Source: Plumapathes pennacea
Taxonomy: Eukaryota; Cnidaria; Anthozoa; Antipatharia; Myriopathidae
NCBI GenBank assembly: GCA_964036295.1
Contig: OZ038462.1
Location: 41,211,680-41,275,679 of the forward strand
Length of the DNA: 64,000 nt
Reading direction: 5' to 3'
In this document: positions 22,608 to 45,071 of the stretch, piece after piece
Numbering within the stretch: position 1 is the first letter of the stretch
Layout of the letters: the number at the start of each line of letters is the position of its first letter
Made by a program: the position numbers and the translations under genes
Notes under the pieces: generated by a model
The model's input: only the letters and a program-made list of their open reading frames with translations
Database searches by the model: none
What the model was told of the DNA's origin: nothing

Positions 22608-24758
22608 ATGTCGGACGTTCAAGGTGAGAGGGAAGGCATCATTGAAGTTCGGGAAACGGATTTAAACGGTGATATGATATCAGGTGCTATTAACGCAACT
22701 ACAGACATAGATCTTGAGGAAGATGATCCGCAAAAGTTTCCTCACATGGAAGAAATGCTTAAAGTAGCAACGGACTTGCAAAGCGATCGAATTTACCAAG
22801 ATGACACGACTGAACACTCGCCACGGTTAGAATTTCAAAACTCGCCCAAAGGTAGTCAGCCTTTAAATTATTGTTGCTGTGTACTGTAGATTGGATCAGG
22901 AACTATTGTAAACTCGTCTAACTTCGATACTTCTGTTCGTTTTTAAAAGCGCAAATAAGTATCTTTCTATTTGCTGTGACTTGTGCCGCAAGTTGAGTTA
23001 TTAATGGGATGTCACCGGCATGTAACTACCATTTCCTTTCTCAGTCACAGTCAAGTCACAACAGAGCAGCTGGAGTCAGTTTTTACTGAGATAATGGAAT
23101 ATTTCCGGTGTTCGAGTCGTGCAGGGTTTCGATTGATCTAAATGTGTGAAAAGTCTTTATTTGAGTAGGTCAGTGTTGGAAATGGGAGTATTTGAAGACA
23201 AGTAGCGTTATGTGTACGATTCTGTTAAAAGAAAACAGGGGTCGGTTCATGTAAGAATATAAATGAAAATAATTCAGTATTAGACAGAGGGAGTGGTAAT
23301 CAGCCACGGGAATTACACGTGTTGTTGAACTAATTTTATGCTGTTTGACAATTTAGCCCATTGTGAATTATTATCCCAGAGTTTTGCATCTGATCATTGT
23401 GAAAAACAAAATTTTCATTTTTTTGTCTGCATTGTCCTGACTTTGTGTCCATTTTTTTCCAGATTCTTTACCTTCGTCTAACTGGGAACCACCCCCAGGG
23501 TATTCAGGAGCTCAGTCTGGTCCCCCTCCTGGACAAAATGGTCACCCTAACTCGCAGCAGCTTGTTCGTCCCGTCACCGCCCCAAAGTTGGACACCATCA
23601 AGAAGTGGAGCATCTCAACGTACAAGTGTACACGGCAATACTTGTCTGAGAAGTTTGGTAAGGGTACCAGAACTGTGGATGCCGAACTAGAAAGTCAGAT
23701 CCAGCTTCTACGAGACACCCAGCAGAAGTACCAGCATATCTTAAAACTCGCCAAACAGATGAACCAGCACTTTTACAACATGGTGCAGAGCCAGAAAAAC
23801 CTTGCCGATGCATTTGCAGACCTTGGAATGAAATCACCAGAGTTGCAGGATGAATTCAATTACAACTCAGAAACCCAAAGATCTTTGGCGAAGAATGGCG
23901 AAGTTCTGCTTGGTGCCCTGTCATTCTTCACATCAAACCTGGCAACTCTTGTCAACAAGACAATGGAAGATTCTATTATGACCGTCAAGGCCTACGAGAT
24001 AGCCAGGATAGAGTATGATGCCTATAGAGCAGATGTGGAGGTGTCCCAAGCACTACCAAACAGAGCAGCAGAAGCCAAGGTGCAGTTTGAACAACAACAG
24101 GAGAAGTTCAACCGCCTGAGAAGTGACCTGTCCATTAAGTTGCGATTTCTAGAGGAAAACAAGGTGCACAATCATGTAGTTTTTTTATTGTTTATGGTTG
24201 GTACTACTTGCAGCTACTGTATTTGGTACTTCACTGAATGTGTTTCAAGATAGTCCATTTCTGTAGTCCTATTTTGTTTCAGTCTATTTCAAAATGAGGC
24301 CTTGCACAAATTTAGCTGAGCTTCATTTGTGCAAGAATGGACACATGGGTACAGCAAAACTAATTTTCTCACAAAAGAGGTTGCAATTTTGGAGGCATAC
24401 ATATTTGGTCAACATCAAACCAATATTCACAGAAGACACAGTTCTACCTCCAATAGTGTTCTGTGGCATTTGTTCCTTGATAAATAGTGTTCTACAGTAA
24501 TATGACAAGAACTTGCAGTGCAGTATCCATATTGATCACTGCTTTATTTTTCTTGATTTTGTGTTCACATTTTTGTTTTGTTTCCATTTTATTATTACTC
24601 AGGTGAAGGTGATGCATAAACAGCTGCTGCTCTTTCACAATGCCATCACTGCTTACTTCACTGGCAACAAACAAGCCTTAGAGAATTGTATTAAGGAATT
24701 CCACATCAAAGTCAAAACCAAGGAAGGTGTTCCACAGTCGTCATTTTTGGAACATTAA
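22608..24758 (+). CDS. arfip: Arfaptin (AH/BAR-domain ARF/ARL1 effector), complete
   Basis: Three coding exons: 22608-22851, 23463-24163, 24603-24758 (stop TAA), 1101 nt, 366 residues; human arfaptins are of similar length. Exon 1 encodes an acidic, poorly conserved N-terminus starting MSDVQGERE. Exon 2 opens with a Pro/Gly/Gln-rich linker, then LDTIKKWSISTYKCTRQ, the amphipathic helix preceding the BAR, and continues into the long helical AH/BAR domain (NLADAFADLGMKSPELQ, MTVKAYEIARIEYDAYR, FLEENK). Exon 3 starts VKVMHKQLLLFHNAITAYF. Family role: arfaptins bind GTP-loaded ARL1 (also Rac/ARF) and PI4P, sense or induce curvature on trans-Golgi membranes, and help form secretory granules. The start is the first ATG after the 5' region and gives a sensible acidic N-terminus. 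Its promoter region is shared with the divergent M13 peptidase gene and U4 copy B. Confidence 0.95.
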
Positions 24759-27054
24759 AATGCAGCCCTATGCTCAGATGACAACTGTTAATTCAGATCT
24801 ACTGTGGTTAAGCTGAAGTGAACTCATCTCATTGGGGAAGTATGAAAAACAGGATTGTGGCCGTACTTATAGTGTTACAAGCAATTTTTTTAAAATCACA
24901 AATTTGAGATGACTTAAACTGGCTGGAATCAAAAAGCTTATTACATGGGTAAATTCAGAACAAGAGTTGTTAGTATGGTGGTAGTCACAGTACTGTAGCA
25001 TTACAGTATGTCTGATCATCTGGAACAACACTTGTGCAGTCCCTCAGAATAGAACATTTTGATAGGTAAAATTTTATGACAACAGAATGGCCACTTCCAA
25101 AGTGCCTATACCATAATGTAGTGTAGCAATAGATCAGTTTTTAGTCACTGGGCAGGTGTTTTGTGTTAGGAAGAGGGGTTTGCATGAAGTCATCATTTCT
25201 TTGAATATCCTGTCAGTCCTTGTGCAGAACAGTAAAATTGTGCTCTGTAACATATAGTAGGCCATGCACTATTGTGCAGGCACATTCACTGAATGAATGT
25301 GTAACTGATGTTGTAATTGTGCTACTTTACCAAGGGAAACAGCTTGCTCATTGTTTTAGACACCTGTAGAAGAGGACGGGAGGTAATTTGCGTAGCTCTT
25401 GTGTACTAGGGATTGCCGAGTTTTGGTCTGTCACATATTTCCTACAAAGTATACGTCTGGTACAATGTCTTTGTGATTCTGGTGTCATTAGTTAGTGTTA
25501 TTTATTTACAGCAAGTTTTGAAACTACGGTATTCTAAAAACAAACAGTAACCAGGATGGATGCTAATGATAATGTGCAAAGAGGCTTTAAACAAAAAAAA
25601 TAGATACAAACTAAGTAACTTGGCTTATTACTGTTGAATGATTACTTTCTCTTGTCTGACTTATCTGAGAAATGTTGAAAAAGACCAATGTATTGTATGA
25701 CTGTAATTTATTCCAATGAATACACCAGCTTTAGTTTATCTTTATTAGTCTAGAGGCAGTCCATAGGACAATTTAAATGTCACGTGTAACCTTCTTGTAA
25801 CACAGAACCCAGGCACATGTAAACTTGCAACATGCAATAAATGTGTTGTAAGAAAGTCACATGTGACAATCATAAGCAAAAATCACATATTGACTCTAAT
25901 GTAGGTTGATAGCAGCTGCAATAGCACACATATTTTGGGTGTTGTTTTAGATCTTATAGAAGACACTTGCAGTAAATATTTTGCCTGAAATAATATACTG
26001 TAACTCTAAATCAAGATGTACTGTATTTATTAAAATTGGAAGACCTGGAAGTACATAATTTGTTTTGGACCCTTAGTGGAGCTGTGTGTGTCATGTTGTA
26101 TTGTGTGTATTTATTGCATTTCTTGTATGTTGTTTATGTGGTTACCAACTTTATTCTTTCCTTACATGCCTTCACTTCGTGTGGGAGTGTCATGCAAATC
26201 ATTTCTAGGCCCAGTTGTTCAAAATACGATTAGAATAACTTGCTGGGTTAGGTTCCAACTTTTTTTTGGTAAACTCTCCATACAACATGACTTTATTCCT
26301 ATGTTCTGAGATTTAATATTGTTTTCTGATTAAGACATGGGTGCCATATTGACGTCACATGTTGCTCAAGAATACTGAACCAAGCTAAAATGAGGATTGT
26401 TTGTGGTTAATGACTTGCTTCAACAATTTATTTTTTTTCTCATTATGTGTATGCAACACTTGCACAAACCCCAGGTTAGTGTGAACCAAATCGGGGAATG
26501 AAAAAGAATAACCAAAATTTTGTAGTGAAAATAGCCTTGGTTTCCTGGGAATAATGGGAAAATGAGTTTTTCTCAGAATGAACACTCCATTATACCTCTG
26601 CACCCCTCCCCCCCTCCTCGAGACCCACAACTAAGAAATGAGAAGCCCCACCCCCACACACTGTTGAAATTTGAGATTGGACTCGTGACAGTTTAGGAGG
26701 TATGAAGTCATAAAGTCGTAGGAGTATGACCTTTTTCCCTTTCCTGTATCTCTTTATCCTGATGTGCTTCTTCCCGTGGTAATGCCACTATTACAGCTAT
26801 TACGTCACGAATTGCCCCGCCCAGTACCGTCAGTCCGCGCGGTCTCTAAAAAAACACCATGAAGCCCTGCGGCCCGGGCTTCCGGTCTCTGCACAAGGAA
26901 GTGAAGTTTTGGACGGTGGTCCGATACGAAGTTGTTTTGAGTTATTACTTTGTATTACTTTAGTCATTATTATCTGCACAAGTCTGCCTCTTCGCTTTAT
27001 TGTCCCTCGGGCCGTAAATGAGATAGTGACAGGACTTCCCGTGCGCTGATCGTC
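24759..27054. other. Arfaptin 3' region and upstream region of the Tec-family gene
   Basis: No gene seen. The first kilobase is AT-rich and looks like 3' UTR (polyadenylation signal at 25836). A C-rich run lies at 26600-26655. From about 26800 the base composition becomes more GC-rich up to the Tec-family start, consistent with a promoter and 5' UTR. Confidence 0.5.
25836..25841 (+). terminator. Candidate polyadenylation signal of arfaptin
   Basis: AATAAA about 1.08 kb after the arfaptin stop codon, in an AT-rich region with no other gene. A 3' UTR of this length is plausible; other processing sites cannot be excluded. Confidence 0.4.
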
Positions 27055-37541
<10,487 letters not shown>

Positions 37542-37707
37542 AGTGTCGTTGCATGCAACACTACAAGGACATGCAAGGGTCAGTTTAATAGAAAAACACG
37601 GTACACGTGCATCTTACAAGTTGGATACTTTTCTTAGATTAGAAAACGAACTTTGATGCATTAACCATCACAGTTATCCGTTGGAGCTGTATCTCGAACT
37701 TGCACAG

Positions 37708-37890
37708 TTAACCCTTGTAATTCAGTGAGCCCTCCCAGGAGTGATCAACTTCAATTTTCTCCTTCACTTTTTCACTAGAAATATATCCCACAGTAAGGAG
37801 AAATTATATTTTAATATCTTGCTGAGGTAAAAGGTAATTTAGTTATCAAATCTCACTATATCACTCATATTTTCTTCTTTGAATAGGTAT
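37708..37890 (-). mobile_element. TTAA-ended MITE family P1, copy 4 (reversed)
   Basis: Begins TTAACCCTTGTAATTCAGTG, then CCTCCCAGGAGTGATCAACT, CAATTTTCTCCTTCACTTTT and ATATCACTCATATTTTCTTC, the reverse of the family order. Downstream of the Tec-family stop codon, possibly in its 3' UTR. Confidence 0.65.
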
Positions 37891-38552
37891 TTACAAGGTG
37901 CGACTTGTGGAATACACGTGTATATGTTTTATTGAATCGACCCCTTATTCATCTTCTTTTCCCTCCCCCTTAAGAAAAAAGATAAGAAAATCAAGAAAGT
38001 AAGAATAGTTTGATACCAGGTGGAGAATTTAATGACATGATTGCTAGAGTACAACAGTGAATAGTGAGGTAACGAATGGGTGGTTTCAAAATCAAATGTC
38101 ACTAATTTACCCAAATATAGTAGTTTTAAGAACAATTATGAAAGAAGGGTGTTTTTAGCCCTCTTTTTGTTCAGTACCTCAGAACATATTTTGTAAAAAT
38201 CATAACTTTGACTAGAATTAACGTAGGGAGACTACGAAGGGACTTTCAACAAACTCGGGCGACGATGGTGACGTAATTAAAAGTAGTCAAATGGGCCCTA
38301 GCAGTCATTCCAGCAGAATCGAAGGTTGATTTTGATTCTCAACGCGAAAAAGAAAAAAGAAAAAGAAAAAAAAAATCAATAAACAACATTTTTAGGCTAT
38401 TCTTCTCGAACGAGTTGGAGATTGTCAATTAATGTCGATTCTGGGGATCTCAAAAATAGAAAATGGAGGATTTGGTTTACAGGGCAACTGTTTAGTGAAT
38501 CCTCTCCACATTCCTCGTGGTTTTGTAGACTTCGTTTATTCGGCGGTTAGTC

Positions 38553-38690
38553 TTCTCATCCCAAAAGTGATGAACTTTAATCAATTTTCTCTTTTACTCT
38601 CTCACAAGAGATATGTCATACAGTAAGGAGAACTTGGGCCTTGCTCAGATAAAAGCTGATTCAACTATCAATTTAGGTTATGGACCAAGT
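38553..38690 (-). mobile_element. TTAA-ended MITE family P1, copy 5 (reversed, partial)
   Basis: CATCCCAAAAGTGATGAACT, CAATTTTCTCTTTTACTCTC, AGATATGTCATACAGTAAGG: same family, same orientation as copy 4, ends eroded. Confidence 0.55.
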
Positions 38691-40407
38691 AGTTTTATAG
38701 ACCAAAGTGGATGAACTATCAATTTAGGGAATTAATGATATGGACTAAAAGACTTAGGAGAACAAATTATAAATCCGTATAACTTTAGGACAAATTGAGT
38801 GTTTTTCCTCGCTTTATGTAAAAAATAGCATTTTCTGTGCAGGTGAAAGGCAGTATAAAATCTTTTCAGCTTTAGCTTAATTTAAAGCAATAATAAAAGC
38901 AACGTGCAATACCGTGAGCCACTTTCATAATCGTGCGCAGTAGGAAATAGTAATTTTTACTGACTCTATAAACGAGTGTCTGTCAAGTAAATTTCTCTGT
39001 TTCTACATAATTGCATTGTGACTAAAGAAGCAGTTCTTGACTCTGCCTGCCAAGTTGTGCCATCATTGTGAAAGTGGCTTATGAAACAGACTGGTAAACC
39101 AAGGAAAAACTTTTCTGTGGAGGGGCATTGTCGAGGCTTGGGAGACTGGAGCCGAATTACAGTGATTCTTGATTTTCCTGTACGGATTTTGAATCGTTTT
39201 CAGTCTCGACCATCCGACCCTGTACCTATAAAATTCTGTTAGTATCGATACTTCTTTTACCTTGACATATTGTTCCTGCCCTTGTAATAACCCCAAATAT
39301 TTTACTGATGTGCATGTCACTTATAATTGGAGCCCGACATCCTGCTTATTTTGCTAAAATACCCAAAACCTAGTGAACATACCCCAATGCATTTTGTATA
39401 ATTATTTTAAATAAAATTGTATTCTATAAAAGTTGTTAGTGTACTGATGTGCGTCATGATACATCTCTTTCAAATTGACCATTTTCTTGTCAACAACAAC
39501 CAAGAACAAGTCGAGTTGGGTGAATTCATCAACGTTTTGGGGTCGGGAAGTGCCGTGAGTGTTGAAAGTTCAGTTGTATTGGGCTCTACATTTGTTATAT
39601 TACAGTTTAACACCACACCGAATACTCCACCAACTCACTGCCCCATATCCTACTCCTCGTAATTTGGGGTGGGAGTGTGACGCCCAGTTCTGAAAAACCT
39701 TCCCCGATATCAGACAGATTTTTCGACCATTATTTTTTTTTAAAAATTTCCTCAATTTTTAGACCTGTATCCCCAAAAATTGCACCCTCTTTAAGACCAA
39801 ATATCAAAACAAACAAAATACATAACCCTACTCCACACCAAATTTCAGACAAAAAATGCTTGAAAACGATACCCTTTGGGCGGGCACATCTGCATGCGGC
39901 TTATATATGGAAGCTCCGACATTGTACATCTACACCACTTTTTGAAACCTCCCTACAGCGACCCTCTGGAGAATACCGTTTGATCACCTGCAAAACAGGT
40001 ATGAATTATTTTATGTCGCCCGGTACTTTCTTTCTCTTCATTAACGGTAGCGATAGGGATGTTACATTCTTTATTTCGTAGCCTCTTGTCGAGCACTTGA
40101 CTGTTCTTTCAAAACCTTAGTTAACCCTGTGACAGCTAATAGTACTTCGGTTCTGGCTGCTTGGTATTTTAATAGGTTCGACGGATGAGTTGCCGTTACT
40201 CTGTCCAGTTAGTTTTTTGTTTGGTTCGTTTAAAATGTGTTCGTTTTCAAGAAACGACTTAACAGACATCGAAAACAGTCCGGCATGTGGGATCCCTCTT
40301 TGTAGCATTTCTCCCGGTCGGCACCTTCAGCAATAAGACAACTACGGTGCCTTCTGGTAATACTTCGGGAATTCTTCTTGGCAATTTTCTAGAATTCTCA
40401 GCAAACA

Positions 40408-43400
40408 TCAACGTCTTTTAGATCGACGGACAACCTCCCATCCTTCTTCGTCTTCGTCCATCGCTGTATGACCTGCACAAGTTCACAGAAATACATGGCG
40501 TGGTTATTTACGCACTGTACGCGGCACGGCGAAACTTACAGAGTGGCTGATATTCCTAACGACTTAAAAACGGGATTCAGCTGAGGGATGTAATAAATAA
40601 CGCCGGAAACGTCGACCGAAACTATATTGGTATGGAGCCCTATATATCTACAGTATCTAACTATCTATCTAAAATATATCTATCTGTATACACCGAGTCG
40701 AATGTACCAAATGCCCGTTGTGTGGTGAAGCTGAAAGATCACGCTATCAAAGTCAACTGTACGTACTGTTTGAATTTCTGTGAGGACTTGGTGCACCAGA
40801 TGACGTCACATTGGCTTCTGCCTCTGAGCAGTTTTGTTGTATGTGGAGTTGATCAAGTTCCCGTGTGACGTCAGAGGTTAGACTGGGCTTCTGAAGAGAG
40901 ATTCAATCATAGACACACACAGGTAAAAACTCAAACTTCAGTTCCTTACTGCACACACGACTATAAATAGAGCTTTTGCTATTTTTGTGCATGTATTGAC
41001 TCTTAACGTATCACTATACTATACTTGTGTAGTGTTTTACTTAACAAATAAACCAGCTTCAAGCGTGCTCCGTTCAGAAATAAAGCACGCAGCAAGTGAC
41101 GAGAGCACGAAAGAAGTGTAGGGAGAAACGCGAGCCGAAGGCGAGCGTTTTTCCCCACTTCTTGAGTGCTCTCGGCACTTGCTAAGTGCTTTATTTCTGA
41201 ACGGAGCCCGCTTGAAGCTGGTTTATTTGTTTTATAACATAGAACTTCAAAACTTTCACAATAAAACTGTCTTTATTCATCAAAAATGTTGGAATGCTAA
41301 CAGCGATGAAAAAATAGATTCTCCTAAACGGCTCGGCGGTCCGAATTGCTAAGTCAGTACAGTTTCGCTTCAATATTTCAACCAGGCCGTCTGTTCTATA
41401 AAATTAGACAACATCTCACAGTAAAGAACTATATTTCCTGTAGAACTTTGGACTACAAGTACATGAAATCGTACAGTCGGCTAGTGCATAAAATGCAAAT
41501 TTGAAGGGAATCAACAAATGCTCCAACGGCCGACTCGAAAGTTGTGTGAATGAAAACTTACCGATTTCTTGATTCTACCTCGTAGTACAATCATTTGAAG
41601 TCCGTCCGAAAATTCTTCAATCATTTTTTTCAGTCACATCGTCGGAAATTCTTTCTCTTGCATCACTACAAACACGTCTGTTCGTCTGTCTTCGCCGTTC
41701 ATGTTCAGTGATTGCTCACGGCTGATCTTCTTCAACTGAATGATTTGCTCTCTCCTTCCTTGTTGAAGCATTCAACTTCATTCAAACAACCCACTGATGT
41801 AATTGTGACTCCCAAATATGCTGTACTTAGGGACAGTGCTTAAACCGAGTCGCTTTCCACGACGCTGACAAGAAACTTGTCGTTCTTCGACATAGATTTT
41901 CCCTCTCCAAACTGTTGAAGTGCTTTTTGATGAGGTCACGTTCTTTACCGATTCACGGTGAACCGTGTACTAGCCGGTGCCTTCACTTAAAGCCAAATTT
42001 TATCTCGAAGTTGGGCATTGGTGACTCCATTCTCGCATTATTTTCTCTTTTTTGCCAGAGGATGACGTAAGCGTGGTTTATAACTTATAAACCACGGGTA
42101 AGTGTGGTTTATACTCTGGCAAACCACGGTTTTCGACCAATCAGCGTGCGGCTTGTATCGTGACTATGTTATAAATGTATTTGTTCTTAGCCGCATGCGT
42201 TGCTTTCAGTGTTCACGGATGTGTCCGTCTTTTGGCGTATCTTTGGTCAACTTGCGGGGATACAGGACGTCTGCACGCAGGCTATGGTCAACTTTAAAAC
42301 ACTTATGTGAACACGTAAAGCAGGCACTCCGACTTACGATACTAGGAGCATTTCTGAAAAAGCTTTCGGAACGTTTGGTCATGTGGCTCCATGCAAGTTG
42401 ATTGCCCGACATCTAACACGTCATATGACGTGCTACACGCCATTATCGCACAAAAAACTTTAAACTGACAGGAGAATGGTGAGAACCTTGTAGCCAACTT
42501 AGAAAATTTTGTGTCCCTTTCGTGGCTTTTACTCCGTCCTATTCTTAAAGATCTAAAATTCTGTTTTCAAACTGACTACAGTAGATAAACGCGCTCTTTG
42601 TCGTGTGGTTTCCAATGGCTTTCAAATCAGTGTTGGGGGGGGGGGGAGGGGGGGGCACCGGATGCTTATCAGCGCATTTTTACATCGGCTTCACCTGTGT
42701 ATTGTCACAGTTATCATCTTCATCGTCGTCCGTGTCCGTTGTCTCTTTTCCATTCACAAGTGGTGTACAGAGCTTGTGTTTTGGTGCAGTGCTGATCTCT
42801 CTTTCAATATCAGCTATTCTTCCCTCCTTCCACAGCCTGTGAAAGTTGCATAACGTCTGGGAGACCTGTGGGCACAAGAGTGAGACACATGGAGAACTGG
42901 CATTTCTTGAACACACTTTGCAAAGAACTGCTGTCACCAACATGCTTTGTGACACTAAATATGTACATGTGCTGAAGAACCCAAATGGATCATCCCCCTC
43001 CCCCCCACCCCCCCCCCCCCCCCCCCCCAAAAAAAAAGATGCATCCTAGATATTCATAATCATTATAAACAGCAAGGGAAAGATAGCTGAGTTAATTTCT
43101 TTTGATGAATCAGCCAGCTAAATCAAATAATTTAATACTTTTGTTTGTCTCAGAATATTGTAAAGCTTGAGTTGATCACTCAACAGATGAGTGTAGTAAA
43201 CACACATTTTGATGGTCACTCAACAGCTACTCTGTAAATTACAAATTTCCATTGAACTTTCTCACCTTTGGCAGACTTCCATCTTCCACAATTGTGTCAA
43301 ACTCATTGTTTAATATTTCTTCAATATAGTCCTCCAGATCATAACGTTCAATGTCACCTGAGAAAGTCGAAGACAACATCCATAGATGCAACCATTCAAG

Positions 43401-44870
43401 AAGAAAATGTATGAGCGATGTAGTGAGAATTGAGAGGCTAACCACCATTCACCTGAGGAAGTCAAAGACAACATCCATAGATGCAACCATTCAAGAAGAA
43501 AATGTATGAGCGATGTAGTGAGAATTGAGAGGCTAACCACCATTCACCTGAGCAAACTATCAAGCAGCAAATTCTCCACACTACATCATATATCTCTGGT
43601 CAGAGACTGAAGGAGAAAATTGAAGTTGATCACCCTCAGGATCTCTGCACAAGAGCTTTTAGATATTGGAGATAACACATTGTGGCAAAGAACAGATAAA
43701 GGTATGCTACTTGTAAATCATATATACCACTAAACTCTAGTACAATTTGTTATGACGTTTAGAGATGTTATTCATATTATAGTTGTATACAGTAATAAAG
43801 GTTACTGTAGAATAGCAGTTTCTGCAATACGTACAGTAGTTTATACAACAGACTGCTAAACTGTTGCCCATTACCTGGTATCGTAGGCAATTAGTGCCAA
43901 GCTTTTATGGGAATTTTAGATTTTGAGAATTTTAGACTTATTTAATTTGTATTAGACTTTTCTTTATAGAATTTATTGTAGCCTTACGTTAGGAGAGTAG
44001 TTAGTTTTAAATGGGAATTGAATTTCCCCCTACTACCATCCCTCCTTTCAATTAGTTATATCCTTTATATTAAGTTTTTTATTTGTTACTTTGTATTTGA
44101 TTGGAGAAGTGATATTAAACATTAAACATTAAACATACCTCCTAAATATCTAAGCATCGTATAAATTCTTCCAATTACCCTCCCTGAACAAAATATGTGA
44201 GTAGTGTAAGGAGAATTGGTACTCTGATCAACTAGAACCCAAGTGAGAGATCGAATGTCAGTTTTTCTGGTTGGAGAAAAAACTGAATTTAAACGACCAG
44301 TTTCGACATTCGCTACTCTATTGACCCGCGGTCGCGCTTTAGTCAGTGACATTCGCTTTATGACGAGTGCCTTATATTGCGGGCACCTGAAATGAAGACC
44401 CCCCTCCCCGCCCCCCCCCCCCCCCCCCCCCCCTTGCAACATAAGCCACTCGTCGTAAAGCGTGAGATGAAAGCGAATGCCGCTGAGTATTAAAATTGAA
44501 CGGCCGTCGAGACTGGTCGTTTAGGTTCAGTTTGGGGTCTTCGTTTTCGGTACAACCCAGTTTATCCATAGCTGACTAAGCATCGAAAGGAGAAGTTTTT
44601 CTCTGATCACTATTGGAGCTGTAGGAGGGGTACACGTTAGTAGTGATCCAGAATCCACTGCAAAAAAAATGTAAAAATACATATAACGAAAGTTCGACAA
44701 ACTTTCCCACCATTATCTCTTAAAAACTGTCCGACCACATCGATCATCCATTCTGCTTTTTCTGCACTCTCTAATCCACCGAATCCGTGCTGCACGGCGA
44801 TCTGTAAGACAGACCAGCCATTGAGAACAAACCGAACGGCTTCTGGCAAAATATCTCCGCCGTCCGCCAT
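40408..44870 (-). CDS. tsr2: TSR2 pre-rRNA-processing / ribosomal protein eS26 escortin, complete
   Basis: Five coding exons on the minus strand: 44870-44711, 43357-43266, 42865-42695, 40890-40767, 40472-40408; 612 nt, 203 residues (human TSR2 has 191). Seen: N-terminal helical domain (VLNGWSVLQIAVQHGFGG, EKAEWMIDVVGQFL), the TSR2 signature LNNEFDTIVEDGSLPKV, an acidic Asp/Glu run (TDTDDDEDDN), and the typical C-terminus DEDEEGWEVVRR followed by basic residues. Family role: chaperone that binds newly made eS26 (RPS26) and delivers it to 40S precursors, needed for 20S pre-rRNA maturation. Exon 4 (Ser/Thr/Asn-rich, KPSLTSDVTRELD) has low conservation; it was found because a strong acceptor and donor restore phase to the last exon. 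The reading frame is open upstream of 44870 with another Met, but MADGG matches the expected TSR2 start. The last exon could instead start at 40463 without a change of frame. Confidence 0.9.
41043..41231. mobile_element. Foldback element, near-perfect palindrome
   Basis: AACAAATAAACCAGCTTCAA at the left returns inverted as TTGAAGCTGGTTTATTTGTT at the right. Inner pairs include CTCCGTTCAGAAATAAAGCA with GCTTTATTTCTGAACGGAG and GAGAGCAC with GTGCTCTC. 189 bp, in the TSR2 intron between exons 3 and 4. Confidence 0.8.
42069..42096. repeat. Short palindrome
   Basis: CGTGGTTTATAAC followed by TTATAAACCACG, with a further GTGGTTTAT downstream (42109). Probably the tip of another inverted-repeat element in the same TSR2 intron. 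Confidence 0.6.
43362..43640. mobile_element. TTAA-ended MITE family P1, copy 6 with internal tandem duplication
   Basis: AAGAAAATGTATGAGCGATG, GTAGTGAGAATTGAGAGGCT and ACCACCATTCACCTGAG occur twice in a row (unit about 95 bp, from about 43365 and 43460). Then the family's right half follows (CAAATTCTCCACACTACATC, GAAAATTGAAGTTGATCACC). The duplication starts 5 bp upstream of TSR2 exon 2 (minus strand acceptor at 43358). Confidence 0.65.
44160..44240. mobile_element. TTAA-ended MITE family P1, copy 7 (fragment)
   Basis: CTTCCAATTACCCTCCCTGA, TGAGTAGTGTAAGGAGAATT and CTGATCAACT recall the left half of the family. Weak. The preceding 43880-44138 ends in an (ATTAAAC)n tail, probably from an unrelated retroelement. 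Confidence 0.35.
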
Positions 44871-45071
44871 GTTGGATTTCACAAGAGAATCGAGAGTCCG
44901 CTGACTTTTTGTGGGCTCATATGCCAGGCCTCGTTTCCAGGACTTTGTTAATTCGCTCATAGGACGATGCCGCCATCCTGGATTCAAATCGAAGCTAAGG
45001 CGTCTACAGAAGAGATGCACATGTTTCATTTGGGGAGTTACATGTAAAAATTTCCAAGGCAACCTCAGTTG

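Larger units (their letters stand above)
37542..40407. other. Convergent spacer between the Tec-family gene and TSR2
   Basis: Must contain the 3' UTRs of both genes. Holds two reversed P1 MITE copies (37708-37890 and about 38553-38690). A TTTATT at 40070-40075 is a possible minus-strand polyadenylation signal for TSR2. Otherwise no recognisable content. Confidence 0.55.

Noticed and set aside
41566..41660. Minus-strand frame MIEEFSDGLQMIVLRG with donor-like end, within the TSR2 intron
   Set aside because: Cannot be joined in phase with TSR2 exons, and exon 40890-40767 already completes the gene; probably a transposon remnant.
42680..43030. Minus-strand open frame of 116 codons with a Gly run
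   Set aside because: Only 42695-42865 is coding (TSR2 exon 3); the upstream Gly/Glu part is a C/G run beyond the splice acceptor.
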